Source: an uncultured Pelagimonas sp.
Lineage (GTDB): Bacteria > Pseudomonadota > Alphaproteobacteria > Rhodobacterales > Rhodobacteraceae
DNA: 64,000 nucleotides
Direction of reading: 5' to 3'
NCBI GenBank assembly: GCA_947497905.1
Contig: CANMIH010000007.1
Span: forward strand, 62,001-126,000
Within the stretch, counting starts at the first letter, position 1, and each line of letters starts with the position of its first letter. Shown in pieces: positions 54,743 through 62,130 of the stretch. The notes below the pieces were generated by a model. It saw only the letters and a list, made by a program, of their open reading frames with translations. It had not been told where the DNA came from and did not search any database. The position numbers were made by a program, and so were the translations under genes.

Positions 54743-55076
54743 CATCATTCCTCCTCCGTGCCTCATTCGGCAAGTGACAGTATGAGGAAAGATTTACAGA
54801 GCACCCAGAGCTGCTTTTGTGAAACCTAGGTGAAAGTTTCAAACCTCACACGGTTCTTTTTCGACGCTATGTTACATGCTGGTTCCATCAAAAATGCCTA
54901 TTTTTCATGATAATTCACCATTTGTGGAAAATGTGGAAATGAAAATCATCTGGAAATCTGTGATCTCTGTTTACGAAACGTTTTCACAAAAACCCGGGTA
55001 ATTTCTTCCATTTTCGTTCCCGCGCTGGACGTGATTCAACAGGTCTTTTACGCTGGAGCAAACCGAAAGAGGCCCT
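54743..55076. other. Divergent control region of the glycoside operon
   Basis: A 330-bp AT-rich spacer between the binding-protein gene (minus) and a LacI gene (plus), with no gene in it. It should hold both promoters and the LacI operator described at 54975-54985. ATGAAAATCAT and TTTTTCATGAT repeats occur near 54910-54950, possibly further control elements. Confidence 0.45.
54975..54985. promoter_or_regulatory. Candidate LacI operator
   Basis: GAAACGTTTTC holds the 8-bp palindrome AAACGTTT with a central CG, the form usual for LacI-family sites. It lies between the divergent binding-protein and LacI genes. It differs from TGGAACGTTCCA of the other cluster, so the two regulons should be separate. 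Confidence 0.5.
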
Positions 55077-56096
55077 ATGACAACCATCACCCAAATTGCA
55101 GAACATGCCGGTGTTTCGATTGCCACTGTCTCACGTGTGGTGAATGGAACTGGATATGCCTCAGCGGAAACCAAGCGTAAGGTTCAGGCAGCCATCGCTG
55201 CTTTGGATTACCGCCCGAACACCATCGCCTCAAGTATGCGCCGACAGGAAAGTCGCATCATTGGTGTGCTGCAAACCGATCACCGCACGTTTTTCAATTC
55301 AACCTTTGCGGACTCTGTCGAAGCGCATCTGTTCAAGCGAGGCTATGTCACCATCGTCAGCAACACCATGGGGCGACATAGCCAGTTGGAACAGCGGGTT
55401 GATTACCTTTTGGGGATGCGCGTTGCGGGATTGCTTGTCCGACCCGGCGCTCATGTCGATCAAGTGCCGGATCTTGCGCGGCGTTTGCGCAAGATGGGCG
55501 TGGCCTCGGTGTTTGTGGAGACGTTCCCAAACCATCCTGATCAATTTCATGTTCAGATCAATAACCAAGTTGGGGCGGGCCTGGCCTTACAGCATCTGAT
55601 TGAACTGGGGCACCGCCAGATAGGAGTGCTTGCGCCCATTGATACGGGACAGGAAAATAGCTCCCACGCGCACCGGTTACATGAAATCAAACGTCTGGCG
55701 CGAGAACATCCTCACGATATCCATTTGGAAGTTGTTCAGGATGGGGGCAGCTCAAGATTTGAGTTCGGCCGGAGTGAGACCCGTAAATTGCTGCGCCGCC
55801 GCCCACAGCTGAGCGCATTGATCGGGTTGACCGATCAGATTGCCGTAGGCGCCATGCATGGGGTGCGTGATCTGGGGCTCTCTGTCCCCGAAGACATCTC
55901 GATTGTAGGTTATGACGATTCAGATGTGGCACGGTCGGTGCATCCCCGCCTGACCACAGTCCATCAGCCTGTAGAGGCCCTTGGGGCCTCTGCCGCGGCA
56001 ATGCTGATCGATCAGTTTGAGGATACGCAGCTGCCCGCCCGTGCGCTTGTTTTGTCGCCTCGATTGATTGTGCGGCAAAGCAGTGCTGCGCGATAA
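55077..56096 (+). CDS. LacI-family transcriptional regulator (divergent from the transporter operon)
   Basis: A 339-residue LacI regulator with ITQIAEHAGVSIATVSRVVN at the N-terminus and an effector domain ending in LVLSPRLIVRQSS. It is divergent from the family 5 transporter operon across a spacer with a CG-centred palindrome, the common layout for a local repressor. Its helix-turn-helix is nearly the same as that of the LacI at 47474, so the two may share sites. Confidence 0.9.
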   Translation: MTTITQIAEHAGVSIATVSRVVNGTGYASAETKRKVQAAIAALDYRPNTIASSMRRQESRIIGVLQTDHRTFFNSTFADSVEAHLFKRGYVTIVSNTMGRHSQLEQRVDYLLGMRVAGLLVRPGAHVDQVPDLARRLRKMGVASVFVETFPNHPDQFHVQINNQVGAGLALQHLIELGHRQIGVLAPIDTGQENSSHAHRLHEIKRLAREHPHDIHLEVVQDGGSSRFEFGRSETRKLLRRRPQLSALIGLTDQIAVGAMHGVRDLGLSVPEDISIVGYDDSDVARSVHPRLTTVHQPVEALGASAAAMLIDQFEDTQLPARALVLSPRLIVRQSSAAR

Positions 56097-56137
56097 GGAG
56101 ACGGGATTTCGGGAAAACCTGACCTGACTTTCCGGCC

Positions 56138-56163
56138 CGTTTTCGTGACACTCCCGGAAAACG
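56138..56163. repeat. Inverted repeat between LacI and the small membrane protein gene
   Basis: CGTTTTC (56138-56144) and GAAAACG (56157-56163) are inverted with a 12-nt spacer, 42 nt after the LacI stop and just before the ATG at 56177. It could be a weak terminator or an operator. Confidence 0.3.
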
Positions 56164-56176
56164 TGAGGGTGTGTAC

Positions 56177-56857
56177 ATGGAGATCTGGGTTTTTCTCATC
56201 TTGGGGACTACAAGCCTAGCCGGATCAGGCCTGATCTATTTGGCAATGCAGCGTGGGAGGCACAAGCAACAGGCTTATGAGACCTTCGCCAAAGCCCAAG
56301 GATGGCAGCTTGAAACGGACAAAGCTGGTCGGGCGACGACACGGAGATTTCGCGATCTGGCTGATGATTGGACCTTGGACGTCGTATTTGTGGGGTCAGG
56401 GGCTTCGGGTGGTTCAACGCGGCGGCGGTTGAACTGGCAGAGCCCGCAAGGTGCATTGTATTCCGGCGAGGCAGTTCTTGGCCTTCCTCTGCCGGAAAAA
56501 GCCGTTGCTGTGTTGCAGGGCGGTGGTCTCATCGCTCAGCAGGTTCTGAAAGGGGCTTTGAAGGCGACCATACATGCTCTTGGGCAAACTAAGTTCGACC
56601 TCGTTTTGGACGAAACCTCGGCCGGTGATCCGGGCGGCGTGGTCATGGCGTCCGATGGTCAGGCCGATGCGATGGATAGAGTAAAGCAAAGTCCTGAGCT
56701 CGCGCAGTTTCGCAAAAATCGAACCCCGGCCGAGGTGCCCGTGATTTTGCGCGACACGTCCGGTCTGTCGTTGCGGAGATCCGGCGACGTTAGAGAATTG
56801 GACGAGCTTCTGGCAATCGTCGAGCTTGGCAAAGCTTTGAGGGCCCGAGTGACGTAG
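56177..56857 (+). CDS. Membrane-anchored protein of unknown function
   Basis: A 226-residue protein with one N-terminal transmembrane helix (IWVFLILGTTSLAGSGLIYL) followed by a basic stretch and a soluble domain of about 190 residues. I do not recognise the soluble domain. It contains LVLDETSAGDPGGVVM and a leucine-rich C-terminal helix. GAGGGT is correctly spaced before the ATG at 56177, and the GTG two codons earlier is less likely. The gene is convergent with the next small gene, 3 nt away. Confidence 0.7.
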   Translation: MEIWVFLILGTTSLAGSGLIYLAMQRGRHKQQAYETFAKAQGWQLETDKAGRATTRRFRDLADDWTLDVVFVGSGASGGSTRRRLNWQSPQGALYSGEAVLGLPLPEKAVAVLQGGGLIAQQVLKGALKATIHALGQTKFDLVLDETSAGDPGGVVMASDGQADAMDRVKQSPELAQFRKNRTPAEVPVILRDTSGLSLRRSGDVRELDELLAIVELGKALRARVT

Positions 56858-56860
56858 TCT

Positions 56861-57076
56861 TTAGTCGTCGCGATCCTGTGGTGAGGAATCTTCCTGCGAA
56901 CCAGCCCGGAGGAAAAAGTCGTAGGCGCAATAGGCGCCCGCTGTTGCAAAAAGAATGGCCCAGCCCGGAGACCCGGTGAACCATTCCACGCCAGCCCAGC
57001 CAAGACAGACTGCAACAATGGTCCCGCGCACCCAACGGGGTTTGAGCCAGGGGTGCGAGAGATCAAAGAAAGACAT
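56861..57076 (-). CDS. Small DUF3329-like membrane protein
   Basis: A 71-residue protein with MSFFDLSHPWLKPRWVR, then two hydrophobic helices (GTIVAVCLGWAGVEWF and GWAILFATAGAYCAYDFFL) and a charged tail. Length, helix pattern and start resemble the DUF3329 family of small membrane proteins in Rhodobacteraceae. It lies just past the end of the IolG-like gene on the same strand and may be its last co-transcribed member. Confidence 0.7.
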   Translation of the reverse strand: MSFFDLSHPWLKPRWVRGTIVAVCLGWAGVEWFTGSPGWAILFATAGAYCAYDFFLRAGSQEDSSPQDRDD

Positions 57077-57091
57077 GAAGCGTCCTGTCGA

Positions 57092-58093
57092 TTAGATGAT
57101 TTCCGACAGCGCGACAGCGCGGCCTTCGGCTACCGACATAAGCGCGGCTTCGGCCAAAGCCAAGGCAAGATGGCCGTCTTTGCCAGAAGGTGTCACCTCG
57201 GCATCTGCGCTGATCATGCCGATAAAGGCTGCGATCTCAGCGGCATAGGCCTCGGTATAGCGGGTCATGAAAAAATCGTGCAAAGGCGGGCGGGTGTACC
57301 CCTGCGCCGAAGCCACTTCGATGGACACCGGGCGCTGGTTTTCAGCCGAAACCATGCCCTCTGAGCCATGAACCTCAATGCGCTGGTCATAGCCATAGGA
57401 GGCACGGCGTGAGTTCAGGATGGTGCATTGCGCGCCGCTTGCGGTAGTCAGAATGACCGAAGCGGTGTCAAAGTCATTGTGATCAGCGACCTTGGGATCC
57501 ACCAAAACCGAGGCCGTGGCCTGAACCGTGGCAATCTCTTCGCCCAACAGGAACCGCGCCATGTCAAAGTCATGGATTGTCATGTCGCGGAAGATGCCAC
57601 CCGAAACGTCGATGTAGTCAAAAGGCGGCAGGCCGGGATCGCGCGAGGTGATGGTGACCTGTTCCACCTTGCCCACCTGACCGGCGTCAATCGCGGATTT
57701 TACGGCTGCGAAATGCGGATCAAAGCGGCGGTTGAACCCCAGCATCAGCGGTGTGCCACATTCGGCCACCACCTCGAGACAAGCTTCAACGCGATCAAGA
57801 TCGAGATCAATGGGCTTTTCGCAGAACACGGCTTTGCCAAGACGCGCAAAACGTTCGATCAGATCCGCGTGGGTGTTGGTGGGGGTACAGATCAGGACCC
57901 CGTCCAGATCAGTCAGAGCTGCGATTTCGTCGATGGATTTAACGGTGCAACCATAGGTGTCCGCGATGGATTGTGCGGCGGAGGGCATCGCGTCGGCCAC
58001 GGCTACCAGAGTGGCACCGGAGGTGGCTGCGATGGCGCGGGCGTGAACTTGACCGATGCGGCCGGCGCCCAAAAGGGCGAGTTTCTGTGTCAT
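57092..58093 (-). CDS. iolG: Inositol 2-dehydrogenase-like Gfo/Idh/MocA oxidoreductase
   Basis: A 333-residue NAD-dependent dehydrogenase with LLGAGRIGQVHARAI, CEKPIDLDLDRVE (Glu92, Lys93) and the IolG signature GGIFRDMTIHDFDMARFLL with its catalytic Asp/His pair. It would oxidise myo-inositol or a related cyclitol to the ketone. AAGGA precedes the ATG at 58093. It follows the transporter ATPase gene after 41 nt. The other iol genes (iolB, C, D, E) are not in the window. Confidence 0.85.
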   Translation of the reverse strand: MTQKLALLGAGRIGQVHARAIAATSGATLVAVADAMPSAAQSIADTYGCTVKSIDEIAALTDLDGVLICTPTNTHADLIERFARLGKAVFCEKPIDLDLDRVEACLEVVAECGTPLMLGFNRRFDPHFAAVKSAIDAGQVGKVEQVTITSRDPGLPPFDYIDVSGGIFRDMTIHDFDMARFLLGEEIATVQATASVLVDPKVADHNDFDTASVILTTASGAQCTILNSRRASYGYDQRIEVHGSEGMVSAENQRPVSIEVASAQGYTRPPLHDFFMTRYTEAYAAEIAAFIGMISADAEVTPSGKDGHLALALAEAALMSVAEGRAVALSEII

Positions 58094-58134
58094 ATGAGCA
58101 ATCCTTGGTAATGCTTTGTGAGACCTCGGTCTCA

Positions 58135-58911
58135 TTACTCCGCCTCAGCGTATTCAGGTTGGGTTTTCGCACCGGTGATATAGGCGACCACGTCCTGCCC
58201 GTCCGTGTCTTCTTTACGCAGATTTGCGCAGATGCGACCGCGGCGGAATACAATAATGCGATCCACGAGGTCAAACACCTGTCGCATATTGTGACTGATC
58301 AGGATCAGCGGCTCGCCTGCCTCTTTCAAAGTGCGAATGATATTCTCGACCTGCGCGGTCTCCTGCACGCCAAGCGCCGCTGTGGGTTCATCCATGATGG
58401 TCAGCTTAGAGTGAAAGGTCGCGGTGCGGGCAATGGCCACACATTGACGTTGGCCGCCCGACATATTGCGGATTGGGTTGTTGAGATTGGGGATTTTCAC
58501 CGCTGTTTTCTCAAGCCCGGCCATGGTGGCGTCACGCATGGCTTTGTAGTCCAGCAGACGGAAGGGGCCGAGCCAGTCCCATTTGGTCTTTTCACGCCCC
58601 AGAAACAGGTTGTCGGGCACATCCAGATCATCGGCCAGCGCCAGTGTCTGAAACACGGTCTCGATCCCGGCTTCGCGCGCATCTAGCGGGCCTGCGAACT
58701 GTGCTGGCTGGCCGTCAAAAATGATCTCGCCACGGGTACGCTGTTCCACTCCGGTGATCTGTCGCACAAAGGTGGATTTGCCTGCCCCGTTGTCGCCCAT
58801 GATCGCCACGTGTTCGCCCTTGCGGAGGGTGAAATTTGCCCCCTCCAGAGCGTGAACACCGCCGTAATGTTTGGTCAGATCGCGGGTTTCCAGAATGATA
58901 TCGTTGCTCAT
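58135..58911 (-). CDS. CUT2 ABC transporter ATP-binding protein (single domain)
   Basis: A 258-residue ATPase with Walker A GDNGAGKST, signature MSGGQRQCVAIAR and Walker B LTIMDEPTAALG. It is a single nucleotide-binding domain of the FrcA type, half the size of RbsA. The start at 58911 follows GAGGCG, and the frame upstream to 58980 lies within the permease gene. It serves the permease upstream of it in the inositol-type operon. Confidence 0.9.
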   Translation of the reverse strand: MSNDIILETRDLTKHYGGVHALEGANFTLRKGEHVAIMGDNGAGKSTFVRQITGVEQRTRGEIIFDGQPAQFAGPLDAREAGIETVFQTLALADDLDVPDNLFLGREKTKWDWLGPFRLLDYKAMRDATMAGLEKTAVKIPNLNNPIRNMSGGQRQCVAIARTATFHSKLTIMDEPTAALGVQETAQVENIIRTLKEAGEPLILISHNMRQVFDLVDRIIVFRRGRICANLRKEDTDGQDVVAYITGAKTQPEYAEAE

Positions 58912-58921
58912 GTCAGTCGCC

Positions 58922-59995
58922 TCACGATTTGGATGCTGCGCGGCGCTGACGCCACTGGTCGAGCACAACGGCTGCGACAATGATCACGCCTTTGACCATC
59001 TCTTGGTAATAGGCGTCGAGCCGCAGAAAGGTGAATCCAGATATGATGACGCCAAAGATCAGCGCCCCAAGAACTGTGCCAAGGATCGACCCACGGCCCC
59101 CGGAGAGCGAGACGCCACCAATCACCGCCATGGCGATGGCATCAAGCTCGTAAACAAGGCCCATGCCCGCCTGCGCGGTCAGGTTCTTTGAGCTTAGGAT
59201 GATGGCCGCAAACGAAGCGAGCATTGCGGCGATGACATAGACAAGCACCTTGTGACGCGCGACATTGATCCCGGCCATGCGGGCGCCGTCTTCGTTGGAC
59301 CCAATGGCATAGGTGTGTTTGCCATAGACGGTGTATTTCAGGATCAGGTGGAACAGCACTGCCAAGGCCACAAACCAGACCACCGGCATCATGCCCGATC
59401 CGATCCCGGCGTAGCTGTCTGTTGGGAAGGACACCGGATTGCCTTTGGACCACCATTTGGCGACGCCACGGGCGGTGACCATCATGCCCAGCGTTGCGAT
59501 GAAGGGCGGGATGCGCGTGTAGGCGATCAGCATGCCATTGATCGCCCCTGCAATCACACCACAGATCAGACCCACTACAATGGGCACGAGCACGGGCAGA
59601 TCCATCAGACCCGGCCCAAAGATCGCCTTAGGATTGGGATAGCCATTGACCTCGGCCACCTGCGCAAAGCTCATTGCGATCATAGCCGTGGCGCCCACAA
59701 CCGAGCCTGAGCTGAGGTCGATCCCACCGGTTATGATGACCTGTGTCACGCCGATGGCAATAATGCCAATGATTGAGACCTGAAGAATGATGATGCGCAG
59801 GCGCGCTTCGTTGAAGATGCTGTCAAAGCGTTCGTTGCTGTCGAAAAGAAAGCTCTGGCCCATGAGATAGGCTCCCAAAGCTTCGAAAATGACGATGATC
59901 AGGACAAGCGCCCCTAAGACGTTGATCTCATTCGGCCAGGCCCGTTTGGACCGATCGAAGGTGAGACCGCCAATGCCATGGCTGTGATCGGACAT
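58922..59995 (-). CDS. CUT2 ABC transporter permease (ribose/inositol type)
   Basis: A 357-residue RbsC-family membrane protein with about ten helices. Family motifs are TQVIITGGIDLSSGSVVGA, IPPFIATLGMMVTARGVA, AIGSNEDGARMAGINV and VIGGVSLSGGRGSILGTVLG. The long N-terminal cytoplasmic part carries a charged start. The ATG at 59995 is preferred to a start at 60049 because family alignment begins after it and GGAG lies upstream. Confidence 0.92.
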   Translation of the reverse strand: MSDHSHGIGGLTFDRSKRAWPNEINVLGALVLIIVIFEALGAYLMGQSFLFDSNERFDSIFNEARLRIIILQVSIIGIIAIGVTQVIITGGIDLSSGSVVGATAMIAMSFAQVAEVNGYPNPKAIFGPGLMDLPVLVPIVVGLICGVIAGAINGMLIAYTRIPPFIATLGMMVTARGVAKWWSKGNPVSFPTDSYAGIGSGMMPVVWFVALAVLFHLILKYTVYGKHTYAIGSNEDGARMAGINVARHKVLVYVIAAMLASFAAIILSSKNLTAQAGMGLVYELDAIAMAVIGGVSLSGGRGSILGTVLGALIFGVIISGFTFLRLDAYYQEMVKGVIIVAAVVLDQWRQRRAASKS

Positions 59996-60038
59996 GATCG
60001 CGCGGCTCCGATGGTAGGTGAGGAGGGAGGGAAGACAA

Positions 60039-60064
60039 ACGAGCGGCACCAGAGCGCCGCTCGT
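60039..60064 (-). terminator. Intra-operon hairpin after the binding protein gene
   Basis: ACGAGCGGC (60039-60047) pairs with GCCGCTCGT (60056-60064), with an 8-nt loop, between the binding-protein stop (60094) and the permease ATG (59995). It probably attenuates read-through or stabilises the binding-protein message. Confidence 0.55.
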
Positions 60065-60093
60065 CTTTTTTCGAGAAGTTTTAATCGTTTAGA

Positions 60094-61038
60094 TCAGTTC
60101 TTCGCCAGATAGCCGCCGATGGTGGCCGGGGTCACAAGCTCGAACGGGATGAAGATCGAGCGCGCCACATCTTCGCCTTTTGCCAGCGACAGCGCTGCGT
60201 TCAGCGCGCCCGAGCCTTGACCTGCTGCGTTCTGGAACACGGTCACATCCAGATCACCCGCCTGCATCGAGGCCAGTGCGTCCTGTGTCGCGTCCACGCC
60301 GCCCACTTCGACATCGGCCATATCAATGCCGCTGGCTTTCATCGCCTGAATGGCACCGATTGCCATTTCGTCGTTGTTGGCAAAAACGGCATCAAAAGGT
60401 TCACCGGTCGACAGCCAGTTGGTCATCAGATCCTGCGCTTCGTTGCGCGACCAGTTGGCGGTCTGCTCATCGATCAGAGTGATGAATTTGCACATGTCCA
60501 TGCCGATCACGTCATGTACGTCTTTGCTGCGCTGGATCGCGGCCTGGTTCGACAGCTGGCCCATCATCAGATAGGCGCGGGCGCCGTCGGTTTTGCCTGC
60601 GGCGCGCAGGTTCTGACAGATCTGGAACGCCTCAAGCGTGCCGGATTCAATCTCGTTCGAGCCAACAAAGGCCTGATTGTCGGGCAGGTTGTCGAGGTTG
60701 ATGGGCTGGCGGTTCACATAGACCAGAGGCACACCTGCGGCTTCGGCTGCGGCGGTCATCGCGGCGGTGGCCGAGGTGTCAACCGGGTTCACGATGATCG
60801 CATCCACACCCGAGGCTACAAAGTTGTTGATCTGGTCCAGCTGCTTGGCCACATCGTTCTGAGCATCTTCGATCTGAACATCAACGCCGTCCATCTCATT
60901 GGCCATCTCATCGATGCCATTGCGCAGAACGGTCAGAAAGTTGTCGTCAAACAGAGCCATCGAGACACCGATGTTTTCGGCCATGGCATTGGTGCTCATC
61001 AGGGTGGCCAGGGCGGCGGTGGTCAAAAAGCGCTTCAT
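60094..61038 (-). CDS. CUT2 ABC transporter binding protein, inositol-type
   Basis: A 314-residue RbsB-family periplasmic protein with signal peptide 1-20 (NAMA/EN). The mature part has the two-lobe pattern of pentose and inositol binders: DAIIVNPVDTSATAAMT, GVPLVYVNRQPIN, then FDAVFANNDEMAIGAIQAM. It resembles myo-inositol-binding proteins such as Caulobacter IbpA more than ribose binders, supported by the adjacent iolG-like and iolI-like genes. Ligand identity is inferred. Confidence 0.87.
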   Translation of the reverse strand: MKRFLTTAALATLMSTNAMAENIGVSMALFDDNFLTVLRNGIDEMANEMDGVDVQIEDAQNDVAKQLDQINNFVASGVDAIIVNPVDTSATAAMTAAAEAAGVPLVYVNRQPINLDNLPDNQAFVGSNEIESGTLEAFQICQNLRAAGKTDGARAYLMMGQLSNQAAIQRSKDVHDVIGMDMCKFITLIDEQTANWSRNEAQDLMTNWLSTGEPFDAVFANNDEMAIGAIQAMKASGIDMADVEVGGVDATQDALASMQAGDLDVTVFQNAAGQGSGALNAALSLAKGEDVARSIFIPFELVTPATIGGYLAKN

Positions 61039-61071
61039 AATATTCCTCCACTATTGTTTTGAAGCTTGGGG

Positions 61072-61905
61072 TCAGCGTGCGTTGGCTGACGCATCGGCGG
61101 CTGTGCTTTCCTGTAGAAACTTCAGCGACGATTTCAATTCACCGACAGGGTCGGCAAAATCATGAACGATGGGCGAAAACGCCTCGTATGAGATGGGGCC
61201 ACGGTATCCGCCGTCACGCAGGCGGCGCAGCTGTGCGCTGTTGCCCAGAATGTCATCGGGCCCGACCAGAACACGGTGCTCATCACCGATCTCACCCCGG
61301 GCCAGCGTTTTGTCCTCAACGCCTGAGACATGCACGATGCCGGTGTGATCGGGATAAAACTCGGTCTCTTCCGCCAGATAGTGGTGGAAGGTGTCATGCA
61401 CCAGTTTCAGATGCGCCTCACCATTCAAGGCGGTGATCACATCCATGGCTTCGGATTTGTAGCGCAGCGAGGAATGGCCAAAGCCCAGTGGCTCGACCAG
61501 CCCCACCATATTGGCGTCCTGCAGCATCGGCAGGATTTCCTTCAACGCCAGCCGCAGATTGGCCTGACGTTCGCCATTGCCACAGCCCAGACCATCACAG
61601 CGCGGGATCAGGCTGATGGTTTCGGCGCCGATCTCTTTGGCGATGGTCAAAAGCGCGCGTGCCTCCTGGGCTTTGGTGCTGTCCCAGACGTTGAACATCT
61701 TGACCTCCGACAGACCAAGAATGCGCAGACCCTTGGCATGGGCCAGCTCACGGACCTTTGACGGGGCATCACCGCCAAACAGCTCGCCGGGCAGGTCGTT
61801 GCGGAACTCGACACCCACACAGCCCAGTTGCGCGGCAATGTCCAAGGTGGTGGCATAATCCGCTTTGGCAACGGACATGTGGTTGAGCGCGAAGGGCAGG
61901 GTCAT
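61072..61905 (-). CDS. Sugar-phosphate-isomerase/IolI-like TIM-barrel protein
   Basis: A 277-residue AP2EC-fold (xylose-isomerase-like) TIM barrel. VGLVEPLGFGHSSLRY, LKLVHDTFHHYL, GIVHVSGVED and ISYEAFSP carry the Glu/Asp/His metal ligands expected for this fold. It resembles 2-keto-myo-inositol isomerase IolI. It is first in the operon before the binding-protein gene. The ATG at 61905 is chosen because homology starts there and GAGG precedes it; the frame to 61965 reaches towards the control region. Confidence 0.8.
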   Translation of the reverse strand: MTLPFALNHMSVAKADYATTLDIAAQLGCVGVEFRNDLPGELFGGDAPSKVRELAHAKGLRILGLSEVKMFNVWDSTKAQEARALLTIAKEIGAETISLIPRCDGLGCGNGERQANLRLALKEILPMLQDANMVGLVEPLGFGHSSLRYKSEAMDVITALNGEAHLKLVHDTFHHYLAEETEFYPDHTGIVHVSGVEDKTLARGEIGDEHRVLVGPDDILGNSAQLRRLRDGGYRGPISYEAFSPIVHDFADPVGELKSSLKFLQESTAADASANAR

Positions 61906-61986
61906 GAGGGCCTCAAAGCTGTCTGAATTGGCGCTACGCTGACCCGTCTTTCGTCTGCTGATCAATCAAAATTCAGCCCGAAATCT

Positions 61987-61998
61987 ATCATATATGAT
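61987..61998. promoter_or_regulatory. Palindrome upstream of the inositol-type operon
   Basis: ATCATATATGAT is a perfect 12-bp palindrome 82-93 nt before the ATG of the isomerase-like gene. It is in the right place for an operator. It is AT-rich, so chance is possible. Confidence 0.4.
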
Positions 61999-62014
61999 GA
62001 AAAGCGTGCTCTAA

Positions 62015-62034
62015 AATGATGTTTTTACATCATT
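62015..62034. promoter_or_regulatory. Second inverted repeat upstream of the inositol-type operon
   Basis: AATGATGT (62015-62022) and ACATCATT (62027-62034) are exact inverse copies separated by TTTT, 28 nt centre to centre or more from the palindrome at 61987. This is a typical size for a GntR-type site. No regulator gene is adjacent. Confidence 0.45.
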
Positions 62035-62061
62035 GGAATGTGTTCGGGCTGTTCCTGCCGT

Positions 62062-62100
62062 TTCAACAGAAAAAGCCACCTGCATGAGGCAGGTGGCTTT
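62062..62100 (-). terminator. Rho-independent terminator of the glycosyltransferase gene
   Basis: A perfect 12-bp stem pairs 62072-62083 with 62089-62100 around a 5-nt loop. On the minus strand it is followed by TTTTTCTG. It starts about 30 nt after the stop at 62131. Confidence 0.85.
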
Positions 62101-62130
62101 GGACTTTAGTCACTCACGCTCGGTGTCGTG

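Noticed and set aside
60217-61062. 281-codon plus-strand frame
   Set aside because: It is antisense to the inositol-type binding protein, which has a signal peptide and clear homology.
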